A program made the translations under genes and the position numbers. A stretch of DNA of 64,000 nt from Lachnospiraceae bacterium (GTDB lineage Bacteria; Bacillota; Clostridia; Lachnospirales; Lachnospiraceae), in contig JAAZZQ010000060.1 in NCBI GenBank assembly GCA_014239155.1, forward strand, positions 287,792 through 351,791. The letters run 5' to 3'. The notes under the pieces are model-generated. The model ran no database searches, was not told the origin of the DNA, and saw only the letters and a list, made by a program, of their open reading frames with translations. This document shows positions 8,221 through 16,267 of this stretch, piece after piece (position 1 is the stretch's first letter; every line of letters starts with the position of its first letter).

Positions 8221-8343
8221 TGTAGTGATAGGTTGCGTAAGAAAATCGACCGCAATAGGACCAAGACAACATATATTTATAACATCTGTGGGAATCTTAT
8301 AGAATGTAAGACAAGAAAAACAGATGAAACATTAAGAAAGTAG
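8221..8343 (+). pseudogene. Rhs/YD-repeat protein remnant
   Basis: In one frame, ending at TAG 8341, the bases encode DRLRKKIDRNRTKTTYIYN followed by ICGNLIECKTRKTDETLRK. This fits the Rhs/YD-repeat pattern K-x-D-x-N-G-x-T-T-x-Y-x-Y-D-x-x-G-N-L. No start codon or ribosome binding site serves it, and the frame loses similarity upstream. It is best read as a scar of a large polymorphic toxin whose body has been deleted, next to genes that look like immunity proteins. Confidence 0.55.
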
Positions 8344-8347
8344 AATA

Positions 8348-8854
8348 ATGATGAAATTTGATTACAGACATGATGATCCAGATGGATTAGTATTAATTGA
8401 TGAGTATTATTTTAATAAATTTAATGATGACATCCTCTACTCATTTGATATTTTTTTAGATTCCAAAGGAAGAACAGAGTTAATATATGATTTCCCAAAC
8501 GAAAAATGGGAAGTTGTTAGAGCAAGGGAATCTGTTGCTTTTAAGGATTTTTGCAATTCTGGGAAAATGATAGTTTTTCTTGCAAATAAGAGTATAGAAA
8601 ATTGTGAAATTGATTTTATAGATGGCAAGTGTGATGCCGATATGTTTCTTAATATCCCATCAGGCAAATTGGTTTTAGTCAATGCAAGTGAATTGATTCA
8701 ATGCATTTCATATCCTGAGTTGGAAATGGAAAAGATTTTAGAAATAAATGTGGACAAAGGAGTATATGCAGTAAAAAACGATGGGATTAAAAAAATCAGT
8801 TGTTATAAAAATGCTTTTAAGAAATCAGTATTCAACAATTTTTTAGAATTATAA
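8348..8854 (+). CDS. Uncharacterised island protein (168 aa)
   Basis: The protein begins MMKFDYRHDDPDGLVLIDEYYFN; an alternative start is the next codon, 8351. It is acidic, has no signal peptide or transmembrane segment, and resembles many small single-domain immunity proteins only in size and composition. The ribosome binding site is weak (AAGAAAG). It starts four bases after the Rhs remnant ends, the position an immunity gene takes beside an Rhs toxin. Function not recognised. Confidence 0.6.
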   Translation: MMKFDYRHDDPDGLVLIDEYYFNKFNDDILYSFDIFLDSKGRTELIYDFPNEKWEVVRARESVAFKDFCNSGKMIVFLANKSIENCEIDFIDGKCDADMFLNIPSGKLVLVNASELIQCISYPELEMEKILEINVDKGVYAVKNDGIKKISCYKNAFKKSVFNNFLEL

Positions 8855-9076
8855 ATAAAAGTGATTAATTTTTACTATCCATAGTTTGCTCTACTTTTAA
8901 GAAAAATTTCAGCAATTTAACAGAATCTTAAATTTTCAAAGTAAAGACTTTAGATGAACAAGCGTGCAAAGTAAAGATTGCGTCATAAGATGGAGGGAAC
9001 GGAAAGCTTGTATTTTTATTTCTGCAAGTAATGAGTCAAGCGGCTGCGAGGCAGACATTGTGGATTTTAAGAAAGC

Positions 9077-9862
9077 ATGGTGGGAAAGATGGAGAAAGTA
9101 AAACTGTTAATAGAAAGTGATAGATTTATTGAAGTGGACAATCCATTTGGAGAAAAAAGTACAGATTATATATGTAAAAATACGTTTGTTTTTGAAAAAG
9201 GAAAGATTTATGGAATTATTTGTGAGCATGGTGCCGGAGGGGAGTCAATTGCACGGCTTTTATCTAATACAACACCATTGAAGGGGGAAAAGGTATTCGT
9301 AGATGATGTCGAAATAGGAGCGTCAACAATAGAAAAACTTGGTTGGTATTTGGGAAAAGTATTATATTCGCGAGGGTTAATAAAAAGAGAACTAAGCTTT
9401 AGACAAGCATTGGAAATGGCGATTAAAGAACAGCATTATTATGAAAAGATAAGGCCAAGGAGGCTGCCAACGCGTTTGTGGGCGATTAAAGAACAGCATT
9501 ATTATGAAAAGGTTGATGATATTGTAAAAGAGTTTCATTTGACGCCAAGCAGATTAGATTATAGTCTTTCGCAGAATTGCGAGTGGGAGAGATGGAGAAT
9601 GTCAATGGCTATTGGATATGCTAATAATAAGAAGATCTATTGCTTTCCGTGGATGAATACATTAGAGTTTTATGATTGCTTATATAATTCTTCAGTTTTT
9701 CGTTTCTTTAAAAAGTTGACAAGAGAAGGAGCAATTATTATTTTGCCCACATCTCGAAAGGAAAATGTGAATAAGCTTGTAGATCACATTGTTCAAATTC
9801 ACAATACTCGGTTTGAGCATTGTATTTCAGAAAGTGCTTATTTTAAAGAATATTTTAAATAA
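9077..9862 (+). CDS. Degenerate ABC-ATPase-like protein
   Basis: The 261-residue protein keeps the layout of an ABC ATPase: KGKIYGIICEHGAGGESIARLL at the Walker A site, then SLSQNCEWERWRMSMAIGYANNKK where the signature LSGG and helix lie, then IYCFPWMN for Walker B. The Walker A lysine is replaced (GAGGES), LSGG reads LSQN and the Walker B DE is gone, so it should not hydrolyse ATP. A 63-bp insertion in frame duplicates a 31-bp stretch (9418-9448 and 9481-9511), repeating AIKEQHYYEK. ATG 9089 is an alternative start. No partner permease is nearby. Confidence 0.65.
   Translation: MVGKMEKVKLLIESDRFIEVDNPFGEKSTDYICKNTFVFEKGKIYGIICEHGAGGESIARLLSNTTPLKGEKVFVDDVEIGASTIEKLGWYLGKVLYSRGLIKRELSFRQALEMAIKEQHYYEKIRPRRLPTRLWAIKEQHYYEKVDDIVKEFHLTPSRLDYSLSQNCEWERWRMSMAIGYANNKKIYCFPWMNTLEFYDCLYNSSVFRFFKKLTREGAIIILPTSRKENVNKLVDHIVQIHNTRFEHCISESAYFKEYFK
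9418..9511 (+). repeat. 31-bp direct repeat inside the degenerate ABC gene
   Basis: GGCGATTAAAGAACAGCATT and the next 11 bases occur identically at 9418 and 9481, 63 bp apart. The 32 bases between (starting ATAAGGCCAAGGAGGCTGCC) are far richer in GC than the surroundings. The change stays in frame, adding 21 residues. Confidence 0.85.
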
Positions 9863-10069
9863 TACAAACCATATTGGATTATTTATGGAATTATAAAGTT
9901 ACTACGATCATACGTTTATTTTATCAATTTTATCTGTCTATATGATACTAAAATCAGATGAGTTAAATGATTATACTACAGAATATAACGTTGGTAGAAT
10001 TAGTATAAATAATTTTTGTCTACTATATAAATGGAAAGGAATTGTCACATAGATGAAGGAGAATTCTAA

Positions 10070-10477
10070 ATGAACATTTTTGAACTGCCTAAATATCAAT
10101 GGTTGGATTATATGGAGCGAATTATAGAAAATATAGGATTGAGCGAAATTTCTATAATACAAAATAGTCATATGATATTTGAATTTTTGAGTTGTTATAA
10201 TGGAAAGTTATATGCACATTTGGAATGTAGTGGTATTCTCAAATGCTGTATTGAGAGTCAAGCGCATGAAGATGAAGAATTTACTTATTTTATAGCAGAT
10301 ATTTTTGTTAAAGAATTAAACAAAGATGAAATGGAAAGTTCTTTAAAATATTACAAGTATGGATATAATGTTAATTTGTCTCAAGTACATAAATTATATC
10401 TAGTTTCGATTATTGGCAGTTTTATTTGCCTTGATATTATCTGTGAAAAATTTGGATTAACTAAAGTAACGCAATAA
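10070..10477 (+). CDS. Uncharacterised island protein (135 aa)
   Basis: ATG 10070 follows GAAGGAGAATTCTAA. The protein (MNIFELPKYQWLDYMERIIENIG...) is soluble-looking, mixed alpha/beta, with several cysteines (LSCYNGKLYAHLECSGILKCC). No motif is recognised. Its low GC, isolated promoter-less spacing and company of SUKH and pentapeptide proteins suggest an immunity-type or defence-associated role, but this is context only. Confidence 0.6.
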   Translation: MNIFELPKYQWLDYMERIIENIGLSEISIIQNSHMIFEFLSCYNGKLYAHLECSGILKCCIESQAHEDEEFTYFIADIFVKELNKDEMESSLKYYKYGYNVNLSQVHKLYLVSIIGSFICLDIICEKFGLTKVTQ

Positions 10478-10615
10478 AACATTTATTATCTTTGTGGGTA
10501 TGTATTTAAAAATATTATAGGTATTACAAACGAAGAAGGAAATCACACAAATATAGACAAATGGAGCAGGATTTATAATGGGCAGAAGGAACAAGGACTT
10601 AGGAGGAAATAGAAA
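10478..10615 (+). other. Gap with possible toxin-tail remnant
   Basis: One frame here reads GITNEEGNHTNIDKWSRIYN and ends at TAG before the next gene, with no start signal. It might be the last bit of a lost coding region. Too short for a firm call. Confidence 0.2.
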
Positions 10616-11056
10616 ATGACAGAATGTTTCGCATTGATAAAGAAAGATTATAAAGAAGTGTGCAGAAAGTATATGTCTATTACAGGAGTTGAAGATGCGA
10701 TATATAAAGCAGAATTGATTATTTGTGATGATATATGGTTTGAAAATAGAAATGGTTGGTGTTTGATGTCATTATGGTATGATGATGAAATTGCAGAAGA
10801 GATATTGCTGGAGTTGTCAGATGGAAACAAACTACTGTATTTTTTTAGTGATGATGTGCAACTGGACTGTGAGTTTCTTGTAATTGATAACAGACGAGTA
10901 ATTAGAAAAAAATATATTTGTTTTGATTTACCTGAGTTAAATTGTGATGAAGGGCATCTAAAAGTAGAGGAAAAAATAGAGTTTTTGTATTGGAATGATA
11001 TAGATTATTTTGTTAACATCGCAAGAGAAGATCCTGAAAAATTATTTGAAAGCTGA
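10616..11056 (+). CDS. Uncharacterised island protein (146 aa)
   Basis: ATG 10616 follows AGGAGGAAATAGAAA. The acidic protein (MTECFALIKKDYKEVCRKYMS...) has no signal peptide or membrane segment and no recognised domain. It has the size and low pI usual for immunity proteins. The pentapeptide gene begins 17 bases after its stop, so the two are probably co-transcribed. Confidence 0.6.
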   Translation: MTECFALIKKDYKEVCRKYMSITGVEDAIYKAELIICDDIWFENRNGWCLMSLWYDDEIAEEILLELSDGNKLLYFFSDDVQLDCEFLVIDNRRVIRKKYICFDLPELNCDEGHLKVEEKIEFLYWNDIDYFVNIAREDPEKLFES

Positions 11057-11073
11057 CTTGAGGAAATAGTGCC

Positions 11074-11523
11074 ATGATTAAAATTAATAGAGAGCATGAA
11101 AAAACTTTAGTGTTAAATATATCAACATTGAAACAAGTACATTTGGAAGGAGTGAGTTTTCACCGTTGTTTTTTGAATAAATTAGATTTTGGTGGTTCTG
11201 TTCTGACTAATATAGATTTTAGATCTGCGGAAATGAATAATGCTAAGTTTGTGTCAGTATTGTTTATAAGGTGCAAGTTAATAATGGTGGAGTCGAAATC
11301 AGCCTGCTATAATACATGTAGTTTTAAGGACACATTGTTATTTTACAGCGATTTTAGTGAATCTTCTTTTAGAGATGCAGATTTGTCTGGAGCAATCATT
11401 AAAGAAGTGATATTTAGAAATTGTGATTTAAGGGGATCAAATTTATCTTGTGAGGGATTAGAAACTTGTAATTTTGAAGGCGCTATATATGATAATTCAA
11501 CAATATGGCATAAAAATATATAA
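11074..11523 (+). CDS. Pentapeptide-repeat protein
   Basis: The 149-residue protein consists largely of A(D/N)LxX five-residue steps from about residue 20: LDFGG, NIDFR, NAKFV, RDADL SGAII, CDLRG SNLSC, CNFEG. These form a right-handed quadrilateral beta-helix. Some members mimic DNA and protect gyrase; others accompany toxin systems. The helix here is short, and function cannot be read from sequence. It follows the 146-aa gene by 17 bases, and the SMI1/KNR4 gene comes next. Confidence 0.85.
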   Translation: MIKINREHEKTLVLNISTLKQVHLEGVSFHRCFLNKLDFGGSVLTNIDFRSAEMNNAKFVSVLFIRCKLIMVESKSACYNTCSFKDTLLFYSDFSESSFRDADLSGAIIKEVIFRNCDLRGSNLSCEGLETCNFEGAIYDNSTIWHKNI

Positions 11524-11567
11524 TGTCTTGTGTGCAGGGTATTATTTAAAATTTTTTGGAGGTATTT

Positions 11568-12095
11568 ATGAAAACAGTTAAAGATTATTTTAGCCAGTTT
11601 TATTCAGAAATAGAAAAATATGAACAAGGGATTCATGTGCTAAATAATGGGATAACAGAGGAAGAATTAACAGATTTTGAGATAAGATATAATATCTATT
11701 TGCCTTTCTATTATAGAGAATGGTTAAAATTGAATAACGGAGGAGAATTATTTGCCACACCGGCTGGAACTGTATTGAAAAGGGTTCGGGGAAATGAGGA
11801 GAGTGAATTTGGATCATATTTGGAAAATAATTTTGATCCAAATAAGCGATGGCCTCAAATGTCAAATTATTTGTTTATTATTGCAAAAGAATGTACTGGA
11901 GATGCCGTCGGTTTTGACTTGAGACATACGAATCGATATGATGGTGTTATTATTTTTGGGGATCATGAAACGGGAAAGGTTAGTAAAAGGTGGGGTAGTT
12001 TGGCGCAATGGTTAGATTATGAAATGGAAATTGGAAAAAGCTTAGTGAATTATGATGGGAGTGAAAGCGATTATTTTGATTTTTTAAATGAGTAA
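11568..12095 (+). CDS. SMI1/KNR4 (SUKH) family protein
   Basis: The 175-residue protein shows the SUKH pattern: GITEEELTDFEIRYNIYLPFYYREWLKLNNGGELF near residues 30-65, a central variable part (GTVLKRV), then FIIAKECTGDAVGFDL and SLAQWLDYEME. SUKH proteins are the commonest immunity proteins of bacterial polymorphic toxins, binding the toxin domain. The track start (TTG 11556) overlaps the GGAGG site; ATG 11568 is correctly spaced. It sits downstream of the pentapeptide gene with no toxin beside it, so it is probably an orphan immunity gene. Confidence 0.88.
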   Translation: MKTVKDYFSQFYSEIEKYEQGIHVLNNGITEEELTDFEIRYNIYLPFYYREWLKLNNGGELFATPAGTVLKRVRGNEESEFGSYLENNFDPNKRWPQMSNYLFIIAKECTGDAVGFDLRHTNRYDGVIIFGDHETGKVSKRWGSLAQWLDYEMEIGKSLVNYDGSESDYFDFLNE

Positions 12096-12161
12096 AAATC
12101 GGCGTCTATTTTATGGCGGCACGCAAAGTACTGACAATTCGTTGTAAATGAGGGGAGGAAA

Positions 12162-12567
12162 ATGAAATATTTTTATTAAAAGTGGATGCAGAAAAGAATT
12201 GGTATGAATTGGACGATGATAATTATGCCAATAGGCAGATAGCTTTGGACGAATTTAATGAATTCATATTTCATGCTTAGAAGACTGGCTGGCAGAAGGA
12301 GAGATTAGTGAAAGAGAAATAGAGGACTGGAAAGAAGAGGAATGGCTTGTTGACTTGACAAAAGAAGAATTTGAAAATCTATGGCAATCTATTATAAAAA
12401 AATATGAGAAGCAATGGAAGAAAGTGAAAAAGAGATACCCTATTGGAACTATTGTGCGAGGGATAAACAGTTATATTTACCCGCAGGGAACAATTATTAC
12501 AGGTGAAAATTTTTTGGCGGTATATACAGGAGATGAACCATTTTACATAGCATTCCGATATCGATAG
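12162..12567 (+). pseudogene. Frameshifted small island gene
   Basis: ATG 12162 follows AGGGGAGG. Reading MKYFY then hits a stop. Adding one base near 12175 gives LKVDAEKNWYELDDDNYANR, and adding one more near 12272 joins CLEDWLAEGEISEREIEDW to the track ORF 12355-12567, which ends FLAVYTGDEPFYIAFRYR. The restored protein would have 135 residues. Both defects are single-base losses in short T runs. The product family is not recognised. The track ORF alone is therefore only the last half of a decayed gene. Confidence 0.7.
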
Positions 12568-12597
12568 GAAATTTTATTATTTTTTTCTTCCATAAGG

Positions 12598-12688
12598 AAT
12601 CGAGTAGGGAAGTTTTATCTTCCCTACTTGCGCGCTGGACGTCCGTCAGCTTTGCTGGCATATTTCATTTGGACGCCCATGTGCATAA
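12598..12688 (-). repeat. 90-bp palindromic repeat, B type
   Basis: On the minus strand it runs TTATGCACATGGGCGTCC, AAATGAAATATGCCAGC, AAAGCTGACGGACGTCC, GCGCGC and ends in the hairpin AAGTAGGGAAG..CTTCCCTACTCGATT. It aligns end to end with the copy at 20321-20412. It lies between the pseudogene and the convergent thrS. Confidence 0.8.
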
Positions 12689-12725
12689 AAAGACTGAGGG
12701 GCAAGAGATAAGATTGCCCCTTTAT

Positions 12726-14483
12726 TCAAGACCTTATGAATGAGATTAGCTCATTTAATTTCATTTCTCCCAGTTCTTGCTTATCAAATGTAGCATCACG
12801 TTGTCTGACGGAAACTGTTCTATTCCGTTGTTCTTTTTCTCCGACGATTATGATATACGGAATTTTCTCCATGCGTGCTTCCCTGATTTTGTATCCCAGC
12901 TTTTCATCCCGTTCATCAATAGCTACTCGAAATTCCTGCTGGCGTAACGCCTGTGCAACAGTTTTGGCATAGTCGATATATTTATCAGACACTGCCAGAA
13001 TTTTAATTTGTACAGGGGATAACCATACCGGAAATTTGCCGGCATAATGTTCAATCAATATTCCAAGAAATCGCTCAATAGAACCAAATACAACACGATG
13101 GAGCATAATGGGACGATGCTTTTGTGCGTCTGAACCAATATATTCCAGTTGAAATCTCTGTGGAAGTTGAAAATCAAGTTGAATCGTTCCGCACTGCCAA
13201 GTTCTTCCAATGCAGTCCTTCAAATGAAAATCAAGTTTAGGACCATAAAATGCACCTTCTCCTTCATTGATTGTATAGGATTTATGCATCTGCGTAACAG
13301 CTTCTTTCAATGCGTTTGTAGCAAGTTCCCATTCTTTATCGCTGCCTATGGAATTTTCAGGTCTTGTAGATAGCTCTATTTCATAAGAAAACCCAAATTT
13401 TTGGTAAAACTCATCGATCAATTTCATAACCCCTTGAATTTCATCTGTCACTTGGTCTTCCCGCATGAAAATATGGGCATCATCCTGTGTACAGCAGCGG
13501 ACTCGCATAAGCCCATGTAAGGTTCCGGACTTTTCATTCCGATGGATCATTCCTAATTCACTCATGCGAATAGGGAACTCTTTGTAAGAATGGGGTTCGC
13601 TTTTATACACTAACATACCGCCTGGACAGCTCATGGGTTTGATTGCGTAATCTTCTCCATCTACCGTAAGGGTATACATGCTGTTCCTGTAGTGTTCCCA
13701 ATGCCCCGAAGTCTCCCATAACTGTCGGTTTAACATAATAGGCGTTGAGATTTCCTGATATCCTTCTCTGGAGTGTATTTTTCGCCAATAATCAATTAAT
13801 ATATTTTTTAGTATGACTCCTTTGGGCAGAAAAAATGGTAGTCCAGGTCCTTCCTCAGCCAGCATAAATAACTGTAGTTCCCTTCCAATTTTACGATGAT
13901 CCCTTGCCTTTGCTTCCTCAAGCATATGCAGATATTTTTCCAATTCGGAAACCTTTGGAAAGGAAATGCCATAAATTCTTGTAAGCATTTTGTTATTTTC
14001 ATCTTCCCGCCAATACGCTCCGGCAATAGAAAGCAGTTTGAGCGCTTTAATCTGACATACGTTGGATAAATGTGGACCTGAACAAAATTCTTCATAATCT
14101 CCTTGCTTGTAAAAACTGATTGGTTCCTCTTCATCAAGTCCCCTGATTAGTTCAAGTTTATACACTTCTTCGCGGCTTTCCATATATGCAATGGCATCCT
14201 TTCGTGTCCTTTGGCTTACATGGAGGGGATGGGATTCTTTTACAATTTTTTGCATCTCTTTTTCCACAGCCGCCAAATGTTCTTTTGTAAATGAAAAAGA
14301 AAACGCAAAGTCGTAATAAAAACCATTCTTGGTTGCTGGGCCTATGGCACATTTTGTATCTGGATACAAACGCTTTATTGCTTGTGCGAGGACATGGGCG
14401 CTTGTATGCCAGAACGCTTTCTTCCCCTCCTGTTCTTCAAAACTCATTTCTACAATGTCTCCGTTTTTTTGCAAAATCTTCAT
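12726..14483 (-). CDS. thrS: Threonyl-tRNA synthetase, form without the TGS domain
   Basis: The 585-residue class II synthetase has an editing domain with HTSAH (H26, H30) and FCSGPHLSN, then motif 2 (MRVRCCTQDDAHIF), the zinc-site MSCPGGM, motif 3 (HRVVFGSIERFLGILIEHY) and a C-terminal anticodon-binding domain. It charges tRNA-Thr. The first roughly 60 residues of the usual TGS domain are missing: the protein begins MKILQKNGDIVEMSFEEQEGKKAFWHTSAH. The track start at 14552 lies inside the leader terminator; ATG 14483 follows AAAGGAG. Expression is controlled by the T-box leader upstream. A second full-length ThrRS elsewhere in the genome is possible. Confidence 0.95.
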   Translation of the reverse strand: MKILQKNGDIVEMSFEEQEGKKAFWHTSAHVLAQAIKRLYPDTKCAIGPATKNGFYYDFAFSFSFTKEHLAAVEKEMQKIVKESHPLHVSQRTRKDAIAYMESREEVYKLELIRGLDEEEPISFYKQGDYEEFCSGPHLSNVCQIKALKLLSIAGAYWREDENNKMLTRIYGISFPKVSELEKYLHMLEEAKARDHRKIGRELQLFMLAEEGPGLPFFLPKGVILKNILIDYWRKIHSREGYQEISTPIMLNRQLWETSGHWEHYRNSMYTLTVDGEDYAIKPMSCPGGMLVYKSEPHSYKEFPIRMSELGMIHRNEKSGTLHGLMRVRCCTQDDAHIFMREDQVTDEIQGVMKLIDEFYQKFGFSYEIELSTRPENSIGSDKEWELATNALKEAVTQMHKSYTINEGEGAFYGPKLDFHLKDCIGRTWQCGTIQLDFQLPQRFQLEYIGSDAQKHRPIMLHRVVFGSIERFLGILIEHYAGKFPVWLSPVQIKILAVSDKYIDYAKTVAQALRQQEFRVAIDERDEKLGYKIREARMEKIPYIIIVGEKEQRNRTVSVRQRDATFDKQELGEMKLNELISFIRS

Positions 14484-14540
14484 ACTGTTGCTCCTTTCTT
14501 CTTTTTGGCTTTTTGCCTTTTTGGTATTGAACAACATAAG

Positions 14541-14793
14541 AAAAGCACCCATAAGACCACAAACAAATAGTCTTAAGGGTGCATTAGCACGGTTCCACCT
14601 TAACTTTTCACTTCAGATTCTATCAAATCCTATCCTTTAACGCAGGCATACGGTAATACTTACTTTATTTCAGCATTACAGCTCAGGAATGGTTTTCGTA
14701 AATCTTTCACATAAACAGCTTTCACCAAAATGCTATTCTCTCTGAATGTTTCTAATAAACTACTTTTTCCGTCATCGCTTTTCCTATGTTATT
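14541..14793 (-). promoter_or_regulatory. T-box riboswitch leader of thrS
   Basis: On the minus strand the T-box sequence AAGGTGGAACCGTGC lies at 14601-14587. It is followed by a terminator stem GCACCCTTAAGAC/GTCTTATGGGTGC (14545-14582) with a T-run. About 90 bases earlier, GAAAACCATTCCTGAG suits a specifier loop with ACC, a threonine codon. Uncharged tRNA-Thr would pair with the specifier and the T-box bulge, favouring the antiterminator and allowing thrS transcription. Confidence 0.88.
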
Positions 14794-14799
14794 TTGTAT

Positions 14800-14828
14800 A
14801 TAATAACAGGATTGTATGTATTTGTCAA
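14800..14828 (-). promoter_or_regulatory. Promoter of the thrS T-box transcript
   Basis: On the minus strand TTGACA and TATTAT are 17 bases apart, placing the transcription start near 14793, just before the T-box leader. Confidence 0.7.
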
Positions 14829-14867
14829 TATTTATGCTAATTTTGTTACAAATTATAACAGTTCGAT

Positions 14868-15004
14868 GTAACAGTTCAGCCTTTGGCTTCCTGTTACAAG
14901 CATCAAGCCGTGCATAATCGCTTCGCGATGGCTTGATGCATCTCAACTACTGCGCTTTCCCACGGACTTTGCAGCGCAGTGCAAAGTCCTGTCTGAACTG
15001 TTAC
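14868..15004. repeat. MITE-like element with GTAACAGTTCAG ends
   Basis: GTAACAGTTCAG at the left and CTGAACTGTTAC at the right are exact 12-bp inverted ends, 137 bp apart. Inside are two more perfect hairpins: GCATCAAGCC/GGCTTGATGC (14900-14939) and GGACTTTGC/GCAAAGTCC (14964-14989). The ends match those of the element at 7454-7566. No coding capacity. Confidence 0.7.
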
Positions 15005-15194
15005 AGTTCGATAACAGTACTTTTCGCCATTGCTATTTTGTGCTATACTTATATAGAAATTAGGTTCTGTTATTTTCATTTTTTATTTTATTCTTGTAAG
15101 GTTTTAAAATACAAGGGAAACTATGAGAGCAAACATATTTGTTATAAATTTAGTACTTTCAAGGGAATAGAAACATGTTTTTGGAGGATTGACA

Positions 15195-15548
15195 ATGGAA
15201 GATTTTTCGTTAACATTTTTTATTGCTGTAAATGCGGATGAAAAGAGTATTATAGACATTGTAAAAATACGAAAAGACTTTGGTGTAAAATCTTATGGGC
15301 GTAGTTGGAAAAGAATGACCATTGGTAGAAATAATATTGAGATAGAACAAAATGAAGACTATGATAAGAACTTGTCTTTAAACAATAAAGATGCTTTTTT
15401 ATACTATCAAAGTAATATGTATTTTTATCCTTATGAGAATACCGTAACGGTTGAGGAACAGATTCAGTTGGCAAAAGATATTTGTAAGACATTGAAATTA
15501 TCTGGAATTTCATCAGAGATTGTTGCGGAATTTGAAGAACTGTTATAA
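15195..15548 (+). CDS. Uncharacterised island protein (117 aa)
   Basis: ATG 15195 follows TTGGAGGATTGACA; the track's TTG 15189 overlaps that spacing. The protein begins MEDFSLTFFIAVNADEKSII and has a central segment VKSYGRSWKRMTIGRNNIEIEQNEDYD, a pattern seen in small alpha/beta immunity-type proteins. No family is named with confidence. It stands alone between the repeat element and the broken GNAT gene. Confidence 0.6.
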   Translation: MEDFSLTFFIAVNADEKSIIDIVKIRKDFGVKSYGRSWKRMTIGRNNIEIEQNEDYDKNLSLNNKDAFLYYQSNMYFYPYENTVTVEEQIQLAKDICKTLKLSGISSEIVAEFEELL

Positions 15549-15605
15549 AGATTGGCAGAGGACAACTGTTAAACAAACAGGAATTTTATCTAAGGAAGAA
15601 TGTTT

Positions 15606-16159
15606 ATGAATATTTCAATTAGGCTTGAAAATGAAAAGGATTATAGACGTGTAGAAGAAATTACTTGGCTTGCTTTTTCCTATCCCAGTCGGATAGAAAG
15701 AGGAGGAATCGGCTGTCCATTTGAGCATTGGATGGTGCATGAGTTACGAAAACGAGATGGTATACCAGAATTAAGTTTTGTAGCAGAGTACAAAAATTTA
15801 ATAGTAGGTCACATTATTTGTAGTAATGCAGTAATTAAGATAAATGACATTAATATTTCTGTTTTGAATTTTGGACCGATTAGTGTTTTACCTGAATATC
15901 AACAAATGGGTGTTGGAAAAATGCTTATTTCTTCTATGATTGAAAAAGCAAAATTATTAAACTACGGGGCGATTTTGTTTTTTGAGCGCCCGGAATATTA
16001 TCCGCAATTTGGCTTTAGGGAAGCTTCCATATATTTCCTTTTTGGGCAGCAGGATCAGCGGTGAGTAGGCATTTATTTTGTATGCATTTGGAAGGGGGTG
16101 AGACATATGTTTTGTTATATGGTGATTCTTCTAGACGAAAAACTCTGTACAAAGTCTAA
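15606..16159 (+). pseudogene. GNAT N-acetyltransferase, frameshifted near its C-terminus
   Basis: The intact part (track ORF to 16064) has the GNAT core: SFVAEYKNLIVGHIICS, GPISVLPEYQQMGVGKMLISSMIEKA (the acetyl-CoA loop) and PEYYPQFGFREA. After SIY the frame runs into unrelated FLFGQQDQR. With one T restored near 16032 it continues PFWAAGSAVSRHLFCMHLEGG, then ETYVLLYGDSS, and ends at TAA 16157, which fits the expected C-terminal strand. The protein would then have about 185 residues. ATG 15606 is seven bases after AAGGAAG. It may be inactive or partly active. The substrate is unknown. Confidence 0.75.
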
Positions 16160-16267
16160 TGATAGGACAATATTTGTGCAGAGGTAAAGAAGATTGTCCA
16201 CATTGGATTTTGTACAATTTATTCTATAACAGTAACAAACGTTTCAGAATAGAATGGAGAAAATTCA

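Noticed and set aside
9001-9076. Possible remnant frame before the ABC-like gene
   Set aside because: A short frame (VIRWRERKACIFISASNESS region) ends near 9106, but it has no start and no recognised similarity.
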